From Scortum barcoo (lineage: Eukaryota > Chordata > Actinopteri > Centrarchiformes > Terapontidae): DNA of 64,000 nt. The notes under the pieces were generated by a model. The model did not search any database. It was given only the letters and a program-made list of their open reading frames with translations, and had not been told where the DNA came from. Shown here piece by piece: positions 50,011-61,215 of the stretch; within the stretch, counting starts at the first letter, position 1, and every line of letters begins with the position of its first letter. The translations under genes and the position numbers were made by a program. The stretch covers positions 22,302,143-22,366,142 of the forward strand of contig CM041531.1 of NCBI GenBank assembly GCA_023238725.1, given 5' to 3'.

Positions 50011-50097
50011 TAATCCCGAATGAGTTTGTTTTCTTTTGATCCACTTTTTGGTCCACTTAAACAGGACTGAGTTCGGTTCTTGTGTGAAAACACCTTA
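50011..50097 (+). mobile_element. Right end of the terminal-inverted-repeat DNA element
   Basis: This carries the inverted terminus GTGTGAAAACACCTTA, matching the left end at 46238. The inner part (gtttgttttcttttgatcc) plausibly belongs to the same element. It is separated from the left half by about 3.3 kb of gypsy sequence. The exact inner boundary is uncertain by about 10 bp. Confidence 0.7.
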
Positions 50098-53000
50098 AGA
50101 GGGATAAAATGTGTTTTAATTCCTAAGAATCATACAGAAAGTTGCTGGAACATTTTTTGTACAAGCATTCCAATAATTAGTAAGCAGCACTAAGTACAAA
50201 GGACGGCATAGCTATAAACTTTATACTGGACAAATAAAAAATTTTCACCTGACAGTGCCAAAATGATAATTCATCCTCAGCGAAAATGGTAGTCTGAATC
50301 AAACATCTTCTTAATAGCCATGGAATACCACTCTGTTCTGTCCCTTTTTTCATTTCCTATCTGTTGAGGTACCCAGCACATCGACCCAGGGTTTAAAAGG
50401 TGGAGCTAAAAACAGTGCAGTCCATCATTTGTCACTTCCTAGGTAACAAAGGACATGATGCACAAACCTGCATCAAGTCTCCTTGTTGTAATAAACTGCT
50501 ACATTCCGTGAAGCAAGAACACAAAACATTAAATGTCCCCATTCAGCACAAAACACGCTTTAGGTACATGTAGGTGCGGTTCAGCTATGTCTTTCAAGAG
50601 CACTAAAGCGAAAGCATTTGGTGGAAATGAAGCTAAGTCGAGAGTCGTGCAGCTAGCAGGGCAGACAGCACACAACAAACTATTTTTTTTCCAAAGCACT
50701 GCACCAACTTCAATAGGAAAGGGTTTGCTCTTTAGATATGGCCGGCAGCAGCTTAAGTTCAACTTCCAGCTGCCCCGTTGTTCCCTGTCCATATTCACCT
50801 AATCCTTTGTGTGGCTCAATTTGTGGTGACCCTCCAGTGACTGTCTATAGTAGTGAGCAATAATAATCAAGGCTATAGCAGAGGGGAATGAAAACAACGA
50901 CAAAGACGTGGTGGAGGTTATCTTTTATTTGCTGCGAAGACCCGAGTGCTCTCAATAAGGTTCGGGTAAGACCAACGTTATTAGAAAAGCTCAAAAAGGA
51001 GGCTGGTCAGTGTCACTTGGATTTACAAGGGGCAAAGCCAATCATAACCAATTTCATCATTTTTGAGTGTGAATGCGCGAGGTCAAGCAGTGCGTGAGAG
51101 AAGTAGGTGTGTGTTTTTCTCCATGTGCGCTTGTGTCGCGTGTGCCTGTGCATGCTTGTCTTTCTAATCGTATGCATGCAGAACAATGCACCGATCCCTT
51201 CAGGACCAACATTTAAATCTTTGGTCTGACCCATCCATCTGCCTCTTGCTCAGCGCTGACTGAGTGGGGTGTTGGCCCATAATTCATGCCAGATAATATA
51301 ATACACAAACCAGTCACATTATGCTAGATTTACACCGCTCACCAAGGCTATGATGTGGCAGCAAAAGGAATGCCAGACGAACAGCTGAGCACTCACACAA
51401 ACACCCCCTGTTCCTGATAAAATGACCATTATTTAAGCATTTGATTGAGAACACATTTTAACAAATACATGGTAAAGTGGTTGCAAAGTATAATTTTGGT
51501 CACACACTCACTCACTAATTTGCAATCATCATGCAGATCAGTGGCCCGTCCACTGGAGTTAACGGGAGTTAAGTGTCAGCATGCCATTGCTAATCAATTA
51601 AGCCATTTTAGCATTCGGAGCCGTACTTAGATTTACAAAGAAGACCAAAAGAAGACATTGTCATGAATGTATATGATATTAGTTTTTTGTTTATTCCCCT
51701 TTTTCCTTTGTCTGATCTGACAATTAAATATCATATCCTGCTTGTATCTGTTGTAACCCCCCTCCAACATTTGTGTTTCCTCTCTCATCCCCTCTCTGTT
51801 TTCCCTCTCCTCTCTCACCACAACATTTCTGCCAAAGGAATCTGGCAAGGCTGCTAATTTGTGATGCGGCCCGGAACAACAGAATATCAAAGAGCCGTTG
51901 TCACCAGGATGTCTGCACTCCAGGGAAACCATCTCACAGGGAGACACCAATGCTATGATTTTTAAGAGACTGACAAAGATTCCTGAAAAGGAAATAAAGT
52001 TGAGAGGGAATAGACGTGCTTGCAAAAAGTGTTTCAAATCAGAGTTAATGTAATTGACATTCTTTAAAGTTTCTGTTTCATGGTGTGTATGTGTGTGTGT
52101 CTTTGTGTGATGGAGAGCAGCAGTAGCGGATGTATCTGCCCCTGATGCTGATAAGAAATGACTTTTAGTGACATCTTGCATGCTGGCCAGTAGTGCTGCA
52201 AAGCTATGAGATGTTACTCAGACACACAAACATATGCACGTACAAAAAAGCATACACATACATGCACACACACAAGCCTTTTCCAACTGGAGCAGCTCTG
52301 CTGTGAGATTATATCTCCCTCTGATCTGGGAAAAAAAGTGCTGTCCACTCCCACGGGCCAGACAGTAAACAAAAATCACAAATGCTACACTGTCACACAA
52401 CAACAAACAGATGACACGTCTGAGAGACCAAACAAGAATCTACAAATTATTCATGCTCTGTTTTAGATCAGTGATTTTCTTCTCTTATTATCAGTCACTG
52501 TTGAAATGATTATAAAGCAGGGATGGATGGTAGAGAGCGACAAGGGCAGAAAAAATAAAAGATTGGAAGGCTGGACGGAGATTTGAGGAAGGAGAGAGAT
52601 GATGATGACGAGAGAGAGAAGGAAAAAGAGGAGACATGGCAGAGTTCAGTGGAAGTGTGTGGGTTGATAATGAATGTAATCTGCATTTAGATGATATCAG
52701 GCTATGTGATCATCTATGATGTGAATTTGTTAACTCTGATTACAGACCTGCAGCTAGTGTTGTTTGGAGAAATAGTGTAAATCAGTTCTTTGAGCACAGC
52801 TGAGCACTGAGACAAACATTGGAGTCTACACATCCAGACTCCAAGCACAGTCCTTAATTAAGTCATTTTAATACTGTAAATTGATGTATGATATGATCAG
52901 ATTATTTAAATTGGTTTATAAAGTGCTTCAAATCTAATGTATAGCCAATATTAGAGGCTTGCACGTCACCTGATGGATCAGTGCCAGCTACTCAACCTGT

Positions 53001-54540
53001 ATTCCTGTTATGTATCAGTGTCTTATGCACTCGACAAAATACCCCCAATTTACCCAATCACTGCATCAGTTTAAAAGCCCCGGCACACTGCAAACTAGCA
53101 TCGACCCTGGTTACAGTGGTGTAAAGTGTCCCTATCGATAAATGCTGAAGGTTGCCAGCTATTTAATCAAAAGATGCTGCTTCATCTAAAAACGAGGGGG
53201 GGGGGGGGGACAAAAGGAAATGTGTTGGCTGTGCTGAAGGTAAAAACCTGAGGCGAACCACTTAAAATGATGAAAATACACTCTTCTCAGTTATAAGCTA
53301 TTTATTCAAATGAAACCATCACTGATCCATCAAGCTGTTTCACGCAGAATATTAGGAAGGGAAACCCTCTGATTCTCTGTATCCAATACTCACTACACAT
53401 ATATACTCTATATATTTATATATTTTGAGGTTTATGTTTATCTTTTACAGTAATACTTCAAAAGAAATGTAGAAAAATTGGCACACAAACGTGATACCTA
53501 CTGTATTTTGTGTGAGATCTATGTTGTAGTTTCTCTTTTTTTCTTCTTTTTAGATAATGCTTTGCCTTTTACAATCTTGAAAAAAATTCCTGAATGCCTT
53601 ATGAATAGCTCCCAATCCACTATTGATAGCCTTCAGTACTGAAGCAACTGTCGATGTGGACACTATCTTTCTTCAGTGAAAAGGGGCAGAGTGGTTTTAT
53701 CAGGATCCACACAACTGCAGCCTGATGAGATGCTTGATATTTAGGAAGTTATTTACCATTTTTATACAGTCACGGCAGCAAGATATCCATCCTGAGGTAT
53801 GCTTTTTTGGAGATAGTGTGTGTGTGTGAATCAGATGATATTACATTACAACAAACAGAGGGAGAGTGTTAGCATTGCACATTAGCTTAGCGTGCAGGAA
53901 GCAACAGCCACATATACAGGGAAATGAAGTCGGTCCCATTCAAGAGGCAATAGTGTCTTTACTGCAAAGCACATTCTTTTGTTTAAAAACCGTAAATATG
54001 TAAATCAGATGGGATTATTTCCCCTCCAAACCACAATGAGTTAATCATGTCACTGGCATAATTCGACTTTTTAAAGTCTTAGCAACAAAAGACAGCATTA
54101 ATTCTGCTATTCTTGTTTGTAAGAACAACGTGGTTTTCTTTCTTTCATTATGTTTTGTAAATGACTTCCTAATTGGCTGAATCAATCAACCACTTACAAT
54201 AAATAATGTCTTAGTCAAATCAAGAGAGGAGGTATTATTTTCCGCGCTCTTTTAATTATCATCAGTCATTTACATTTGTCATACACACTCCGATTTGCTT
54301 AAATAATAATGATCATTTGTTTGAAAATAGATCTTTGAAAAAAGAAAACAAGCTTTTTTCCCCCTCTGCAGCTTCACTTGATAATTGAAACAGTCTGCGC
54401 TTGTGAAAAAAGGAAAGTTGATCTTAGTACTGAGAACGAGGATAAATACATGGTGGCCTGCAAAACACAATGCCTCTCTTGTTTCCAACAACAAACCAAC
54501 AACACAATGCACTGCCTGTAGACACAAGCAACAGCAAGAG
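50098..54540. other. Non-coding stretch, no confirmed gene
   Basis: No gene recognised. Overlapping frames of 89 codons on both strands at 50529-50802 have no recognisable domain. The tract at 51663-51830 is pyrimidine-rich, 52500-52640 is purine-rich, and a run of 14 G lies at 53196-53209. TG/CA patches lie at about 52080-52100 and 52260-52275. Confidence 0.45.
53196..53209. repeat. G14 homopolymer
   Basis: Fourteen consecutive G residues in AT-rich surroundings. Length errors in assembly are likely here. Confidence 0.9.
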
Positions 54541-55056
54541 ACCTATCCCCTGACCAGGCGAAGGCGCAGGGAAGCGACCCTCTCGTTCACCTGGGGTGAA
54601 CTCCGACACATAGCGGCTGAGCTGGGGAGCTATAAGTAAGCCCACACCACGGCCATGACTGCCACCCCAAACCAGATTGCACTGGCCCCTCATGGTCCTT
54701 CCTGCGGGTGGTGAGCCTCCTGAAAGGTGGGCCCACGTCGCCATTTCTGAAGGCTAAGCCCGGCCGGGACCCGGCCACTATAAGCGCTCACCTGCTGCAG
54801 CCCCAACCCCAGGCCTGGCTCCAGGGTGGGACCGTGGTAACGACAATCCGGGCGATGTAAATGTCCTTGTTGGTCTGTTATCCATGCTGAGCTTATGAAC
54901 TGCTCTTAGTCTGGCCCGTCACCTAGGACCTGTTTGCCATGGGAGACCCTACCAGGGGTGTAATGGCCCCCGACAAGCATAGCTCCTAGGATCATTCGGG
55001 ACACACAAACCCCTCCACCACAGTGGGTAAGGCATGGTGTTCAAGGAGGGGAGAAA
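54541..55056 (-). pseudogene. LINE 5' region with partial APE endonuclease
   Basis: On the minus strand, after about 400 bp of a GC-rich leader typical of an abundant fish LINE, the frame reads GVGLLIAPQLS and RYVSEFTP (54654-54580), then after a frame change ERVASLRLRLV (about 54590-54552). This is the N-terminal half of the LINE's apurinic-endonuclease-like domain. The rest of the endonuclease and all of the reverse transcriptase are absent. LINE copies usually lose their 5' end, so keeping only the 5' part is unusual. The GC content stands out from both flanks. On the plus strand the element is followed directly by an A-rich run. The family is RTE/L2-like, probably related to the fragment at 2.3 kb. 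Confidence 0.75.
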
Positions 55057-55110
55057 ACAAACTAAAAAAAAAAAATAAATAAATAAAATAGAAAAATAAA
55101 TAGAAAAAGA
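55057..55110 (+). repeat. A-rich tract beside the LINE fragment
   Basis: Thirteen A residues followed by AAAT and AAAAT units (about 55063-55109). It touches the LINE fragment's 5' side, that is, the 3' side of its antisense strand, and resembles a decayed poly(A) tail. Confidence 0.85.
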
Positions 55111-55340
55111 TGTCAACAGTGTCACTCTCAGATAACCAGAGGAGGTATGAAGGACTTCGAAACATAATCATTTTTCACCTTTTTAATATGTGGTTTTGTT
55201 GTGTTTGTTGACTATGCATAACACAGAATGAAGCACTCTCTCTCTGAAAAAGCTATGCTGTTCAACTCCTCTCACCCCTAAAGGTGACGTCTATGATTCA
55301 GACAGCCGTGATCGATCCAAACTCCAATCAGGGAACAAGC

Positions 55341-55624
55341 ATTTTGAAAGTTGTGTTTCTGTTGTCTTGCCAGCAGACCTGACAGAGCACAAGTTAGACT
55401 TTTAACAAATCGGCCATACAAGTTTGTTATATTATAGATATGCGTGTACACATTATGCATACACAATAATGTTGCTGTCATATTTATGCTGTCCTAATTT
55501 TGAAGTAGTATTGCCCTGAGCAATCCAATCTTGATTGAGAAAAAAAACATTTTAAAAGTTGTTTGCTTGCTGTCTTGTGGACAGACCTGACAGAGGATTA
55601 ATTCAGACATTTTACAAATTGGCA
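55341..55624 (+). repeat. Diverged direct duplication, two copies of about 75 bp
   Basis: Segment 55341-55415 (attttgaaagttgtgtttct, then gcagacctgacagagcac) recurs at about 55549-55624 (cattttaaaagttgtttgct, then gacagacctgacagaggatt) in the same orientation. The shared strings sit at matching spacings, and the similarity may extend upstream through 'ccaatc'. This is an old local duplication or two copies of an unnamed repeat. Confidence 0.7.
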
Positions 55625-56660
55625 TTGATGTAGTTATTTCAGCATCGTTTTGATTTGTTTATTGCAAATAAATCACATCAGATAAAAAAATTACTTAAAA
55701 TCGGTTTGTTTTTTGCTCAAATGTGGAAAAAATAAATAGCTTTTTCCTCCTGTAAAGTTGTTGAGGTCACAGTGATGTTTAATGTCGGGAGGAAGCAGCA
55801 CATCTAAAGACCAGGGGACGTTCCTATTAGATGGGCTGCATCAGAGAAGGAAATTACATTTTGTGACCAGAATCCACTGTGCCTTGAAAGGGGTACTTCC
55901 ACAAAAATATTTTAATAGCATATTAATTCTATTTTATTTTTAGCCACACAATGGTTTACATAAACCAGACAGCATTGCAATACATGGACTCCCTGAGTTG
56001 AAGGAAATTCAGGTCATAATTCATCATAGTTTCTCTTTTTTTTGGATTTAGGGGGAGACTGCTTCTCCCAGTCCAGAAGCAGTTAAGAATTTACGTGTTA
56101 CCCAGTGATTGTCAGGTGTGTCTGCAGTTATTTCTGAGGGACTCTGTAGGATTTTTGATATTTTGCTTGAAAAAGGTGGCCCATACACAGAGGCACTGTG
56201 TCAGACCTGATGCTACCTATTTTTTCCCAAATGTCACCTTGGAATAAAGTCCTCTCACCTCAAGATCAGGTTTTGAGGGAAGGAAATGGTCTTGAAGACC
56301 AGCTTCACTTAGGTTCCCCAATGTTGTAGTGATCTACTTTAGTGCCCATTTCCAGCATAAAAAGACTGTCATATATTTCTTTAGTTTGATGCTCACGGAC
56401 AACCCGCTGGGAGCACCAGGACATAAGCAGTCAACTTGACCAGTAATAACGTAGCAAGCAGGAATGACTTGATGGATCTCTCAGGATCCATCAGGCGCAA
56501 CGCTCGTGCACTTTATCGAGAGCTCCTGCTCGAGTGCCAGACTTCTTAATTTGTGGTTAACCAGGTCAGTCAAAAACAGAGAGGAAAAAAAAAGCTGAAA
56601 CGCACAGACAGACACACACAAACACACATGCATACACAATATACCTAACCCATCATGGCT
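55625..56660. other. Non-coding stretch, no gene seen
   Basis: AT-rich DNA without a recognisable gene or repeat. A CA-rich patch lies at about 56608-56628. Confidence 0.5.
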
Positions 56661-56716
56661 TTATTAGTAGTAACTACTTACTGATTTACTAATTTATTAG
56701 TAGTAACTACTTACTG
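56661..56716. repeat. 23-bp direct repeat (two exact copies)
   Basis: ttattagtagtaactactta plus ctg occurs at 56661-56683 and again at 56694-56716. The core agtagttactact/agtagtaactact is itself partly palindromic. Confidence 0.9.
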
Positions 56717-57434
56717 GCTGATCTGAAGTGGCCATGCAGTGACTCTTTACTGGCTGGCTGACAAGAATGAAAGAACATTTGCTTTGAGTCCTAACATTTG
56801 TACAGTGTGATTTTTTTAAATTTAATTTTATTTAGTTCAGAATTATACAGTTATGTATGTTGTTCAATTTAAATTAAGGTGGTGTACACACACAAACATT
56901 TGGCCACTTTTGTGCTGTTGACTCAAGTGAAGACACCCTTGTATTATTATACCACTTATACTACTTATATTACATCATCATGTGTGAAAATAGAGGTAAG
57001 GACACAGATGAATGAACATTTATACCTGTTACATAATCAAACGATTAGCATACAAAATGTGGTTTGCATGTTCAGGGTGGCCTGGGATGGGATGCAGACT
57101 GATTTATTTATTAAGTCCGAACCAGCCCATTGGATATTTGATAGAATATTTGTTTCAGCGAATGAAATTCATGTTTTTGTATCTTTTCTACTGCAGTCAT
57201 TTTCAGGTAGTAACTGCTTTCTGTCAGTATCTACACATTAGCACTTGAGGTTGGTGCTTTAATTTTTCTTCAGCCGTTCCCCCTCACTCTTTAAAGACAA
57301 ACTTTCTTTGCCGACAACTCACTCTGTCTTACTGTCTCCACCTGTCATCCTCTTCCACATAGACATTCTCTCTCTCTCTTTTTTCTTCTCACTTTCTTAA
57401 ACTATCTCTCCTGTTCTCTCTCTCTCTGTGTAGT
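56717..57434. other. Non-coding stretch ending in a polypyrimidine tract
   Basis: No gene seen. The last 150 bp before 57434 become strongly pyrimidine-rich (ctctctctctgtgtag), which makes the following sequence a candidate exon. Confidence 0.5.
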
Positions 57435-57736
57435 TGTACGGCAGTGAGAAGAGTAGCCGAGACACACAGCCGTCCTCAGAGGGTCACACGGAGTGGTCAC
57501 TGCCAGCAGGCCCTGTTGACAGCTTGGCGCTCATTATCCAGAGCCAATACTGGAGACAAATTAGATCCCTACAGTGGAGGGAGTTGGTCAGAGGCTCCAG
57601 GTGTTATTGCGTAGATGGCGAGGGTGGTCATCGAATCTACGACGCCAGACAGAATGCTGATATTGAGCAATTCTGGAAAACCAACAATCATGATGCCCTC
57701 GAATTCCCAGCTCTGTTAGGGAGGTTTAGTAAGTAG
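57435..57736 (+). other. Candidate orphan exon (open frame of 100 codons behind a strong acceptor)
   Basis: A long polypyrimidine tract ending in TGTGTAG (57412-57434) precedes a frame that stays open for 100 codons and begins YGSEKSSRDTQPSSEGHTEW. It contains WRQIRSLQWRELVRG and then SRCYCVDGEGGHRIYDA, and ends at TAG (57734-57736). The segment is less AT-rich than its surroundings and is not a simple repeat. I recognise no domain. The start TTG is not an initiator, so as a terminal coding exon it would need an upstream partner. Alternatively a donor AG|GTGTTA at about 57599 or G|GTTTAG at about 57721 would make it internal. It may equally be an exon of a non-coding RNA or a chance frame. 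Confidence 0.3.
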
Positions 57737-59550
57737 TTAAGTAGTCAAAGCTTTAAATTATCACTGTAAAATATTCTTCTAAATCATTGTAAATACACGT
57801 CATTTTTTTTTTTTTTTATACAGGGAAAAAAGTAGATTCCCAAAGCCATTTTCCTGGTAATGCCAATTGATTTTTCATTTGTTATCATTAATCATCAATC
57901 ACCGGAAATCTAAAATGTGCATCCCTAACACAGTTACTGATGTAGTCTAGTAAAAGGCATAGCACACAGATTAGTTTGTTAGATTGTAGCATCTTCTCAA
58001 GAGGGATGGTTAAAATGCAAATAAGCAAATGTAAACTAGCTCAAGTGTTTAGAGAGAGTGACTGGTGCCGGGTATTTTTGCAGCAGTTTGATAGAAGGAT
58101 TTATTGCGAGAGGTGCGAGAAAAACACAGGGAATCAATTTGAGGTTTCACTGAAACAAATCAAATCTGAAACAGTCCTCTGCAATCAATTTGAATAATAG
58201 CTGCACAGTGTTTTAATTTGGTTTTGATTAAATGATTACTATTAGACTATTACTATTAGACTATTAGACTAGATTAATCAAATGTTAGAATCTCTTATTA
58301 ATAGTTACATTTAAATAACACAATATGAGATGTGATTTATAAACTTTGTCGAGGTGCCAAATTTTTCACCAAAGGGATATGAGAATCCAAATTTATGGAG
58401 TTGTTCCCTAGTAACAAGATATATGTGATCCATTGGTGCTGCTGCCCATCAAAGTTGTCTGGATGTCATACTGCGAATGTCTGCCTTTACCTTTGATTTA
58501 CTTCCCCTTCTTCCTTACGAGCAAGCTTGTTTTGACAGCACTTAACATCCTTGTAGCTGCACCGAAGTACCTGAGGAAAACATTTCTCTTCCCAGAAGGA
58601 GAACATAGCGCCATCCAATAAGGAATGGAGCGACTTGAGGAGAGAAAACAGGACAGAGAGCAATGGGTGCACCATTAAGAAATAGCCCCTAAACTACATC
58701 TGACAATAGCCAAGATTGCACTTGAACCCAATTCATCGAAGTAAAGTGGCCATTTGAGGAGGTGTGGTGGGGAATTGGTGTTCCTGGATTGAGATAGAGG
58801 AATACAGAGAGTGTGACTTGTTTTATACATCCATACGTCACTGCTACACAAGAGCACTGTAGCTCAGACATAGGAGGAAGCACACTTAAACACCTAAATG
58901 CATGCGTGCACCTATACAAATAGCACTCAGGTAGCAGTGATAGCTGCATACTTATTCTTATGTTTACTTCCTGATATGCTTAATCCACTGGTGACTATGC
59001 CAATGACACAGGCTGACAGGTAAACTCAAACTCATTTGCCCCTTAAACACTGATGATAGCATTGTCAGATTGATGCAAGCTGTACACACTAATGTTACAT
59101 AGCTTCTCTCATTGCCATACAAAATGTTTACACCTTCCATTTCAATGCATCTAGTGCATGCAAGGTCCCACATCAGTCCACAAGTATGAAGACCTGAACC
59201 TGGCCTGCATCTTTTACAGTTGTTGGAGTGAATGAAAGTTGTGCTGCCAAATGTTCGACCTGATCTCAGCCCAACTCACAAATCAAGTTTAGTTTTTGAT
59301 CACTTTGAATAAACATGACAGTAAATTTCCCTCTTGATATTCAGCACACTTTAGCATCTAAGTAAGTATGAGGAGAGTATCTGTCAACTGTTTCTTATAT
59401 CTAATATTTAGGATCTGTTTCCCTGGCTCCTCTGCCTTTCTGTTATGTCAGTCCTATGTGTCTTTTTTTCTCTTCAAACCTTGATCTCTCCATTTATTTT
59501 GTAATCTTTATACTATCTAGATTTTAATATAAACAAGACAAGAGAGTCTT
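57737..59550. other. Non-coding stretch, no gene seen
   Basis: AT-rich DNA with a T17-class run (57805-57818) and an 8-bp minisatellite (58235-58272). No gene recognised. Confidence 0.5.
58235..58272. repeat. Short ATTACT/ATTAGACT tandem repeat
   Basis: Alternating units ATTACT, ATTAGACT, ATTACT, ATTAGACT, ATTAGACT. Confidence 0.85.
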
Positions 59551-59790
59551 TAGCCATGCTAACCGTTCTGTGAGACTGTACTTAGGCACAGCAGTGCTTT
59601 AAGCTAAATACTAACAACAGCAGATCTAAGCAATGCTTGGACCAAATTTAATGGCAATCTGGAGAGAAATTCATGTTGCGACCTTTAACTCAAAACCACA
59701 ACTCAACCACTTGAAGTCATTAGGATGTCTGTACAAAATTCTGTGCCAATGCATTGTGAAGATGTAGATTTTTAAGACATTTCTTTCTTT
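59551..59790. mobile_element. Old dispersed fish repeat, degraded
   Basis: Strings such as gctaaccgttctgtgagact, cacagcagtgctttaagcta, accaaatttaatggcaatct and aactcaaaaccac come in the same order as in a very common percomorph repeat that I recognise but cannot name. Internal parts are missing compared with that repeat. No coding capacity is expected. Confidence 0.5.
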
Positions 59791-60905
59791 TTGTGTTCTA
59801 AAGAAGGCAATATGTTACTGAAACATCTGCTCATAACATAACATAAAGTCTAAGTTGCATATACCTGTCAATATCAAGTGCTTCTGCTTTTTCTGCCAGT
59901 GTTCATACATGTTTACTACTAAAAGTTGTTAGTAAATTAAAGGGTTTATATTTCAGTCTGGATTAAAGTGGCAGACTAACTAAGGGATCATTTCATCACT
60001 TAAGTTTAAGCGAGCACACATCAAATGATAAGCTACATTAAAATGGCTGAGCAGATTTGTGTCTGTGTGACTAATTGTGGGCCGATGCTTGGAGTGCATA
60101 TGCTCATGCATGCATTGGCATTTGCCAGCATGCAAATTGCTGCCATGACACAAGCGTCACTACTTTTTTTCAGAGTGAGTGCATTCTCTTTCATTTCACA
60201 GGCTCTGAGGCATAACAAAGACCACTGGAGCTAGTATATTGGCAATCACACAAATCTGCCTTCACCTCAATATTTAATGAGCTGAGCAAATTAGCCATAC
60301 AAAGCAATCTATTGAGCCTTTCCTCTCCACTTTGCTGATACACATGCAGAGAAAAGCACCTCACAGAAAGCTTATTACAGCTGAGCCAACACTTCTAACA
60401 CTCACTGGATTTGTGAGAAGTATATGGTACACACAAAAAAGGAGAAACCCATGCACACACACACACACACACACACTCAGAAAATACGCAAGCTTTAGAG
60501 AAAAAACACACGTTGCATCACACCATATGTTCTTGCACAGTTTTATCATCAAATGTCAGTCCGCACTAATGAACTACCACAGAAGCTCAAAACATTAATT
60601 CAGTAACTACTGTAGCACTTCTTATTTTCAGCTGTGTGAAATGGAGACATCTAGAGAGATAATGATAATGGCGCCTTCAGTCAATCAAACCACACAAACT
60701 CTGATCAGTGATCCGTGTGTGATGATGGAGCTGTGTGTTTCTTGACTGTTAATTAAAATGTAGCCTGAACCTTGACAAGCCTCTGACTCACAGAGTAAGT
60801 TAATTAGCTTGTTAAAAACCTGGTAAAGGAAACATTTAATGGTGCTGTACACAGTGAGGGGAAATGGGACTGTGTCATGCTTGAGGTTTATTAGGCAGTT
60901 GGTGG
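59791..60905. other. Non-coding stretch with CA microsatellite
   Basis: No gene recognised. A CA run lies at 60454-60476. Confidence 0.5.
60454..60476. repeat. (CA)n microsatellite
   Basis: An uninterrupted CA run of 23 bp. Confidence 0.93.
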
Positions 60906-61215
60906 CATGGTCGGACTGGCCATCGGGAGCACCGGGAGTTGTTCCGTTGGGCTGCTTGATAACTGGGGCCAATGCGACGCAAACTCTACATATTTTTAAA
61001 TAACCTCAGCCCCTGCTTAAATAAAAATAACCAAGTGCTGTGTGACTGACTGTACTGGCTGCCGTCTCACTGCGGTTTGATATTATAGCTGTAAGCCTTT
61101 CTCTCCCAGTCAATCACTTTTGTAATGATCCAGTCTAATTTTACCTTGGCCCTGCCCTTTTCCAACCTCTAGATCTATATCTAGATTAAAAAGCAAGAAG
61201 GACAAACAAAAAATT
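60906..61215 (+). mobile_element. hAT-like transposon terminal fragment
   Basis: catggtcggactggccatcg, then ggagcaccgggagttg (60906-60942) closely resembles the terminus of an abundant fish hAT element (CAGGGTCGGACTGG type, here with one changed base). The stretch near 61183-61203 (gattaaaaagcaagaaggac) resembles the lysine-rich start of its transposase. No matching inverted end (CCAGTCCGACC) is found downstream, so only one end remains. The right boundary is approximate. Confidence 0.4.

Noticed and set aside
50529..50802. Overlapping 89-codon frames on both strands
   Set aside because: The two frames mirror each other on opposite strands and neither has a domain. They may be part of an unnamed repeat, but no ends were seen.
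51633..52181. 182-codon minus-strand frame
   Set aside because: It includes a THTHTHH run from a TG patch and a purine/pyrimidine tract. No domain was recognised.
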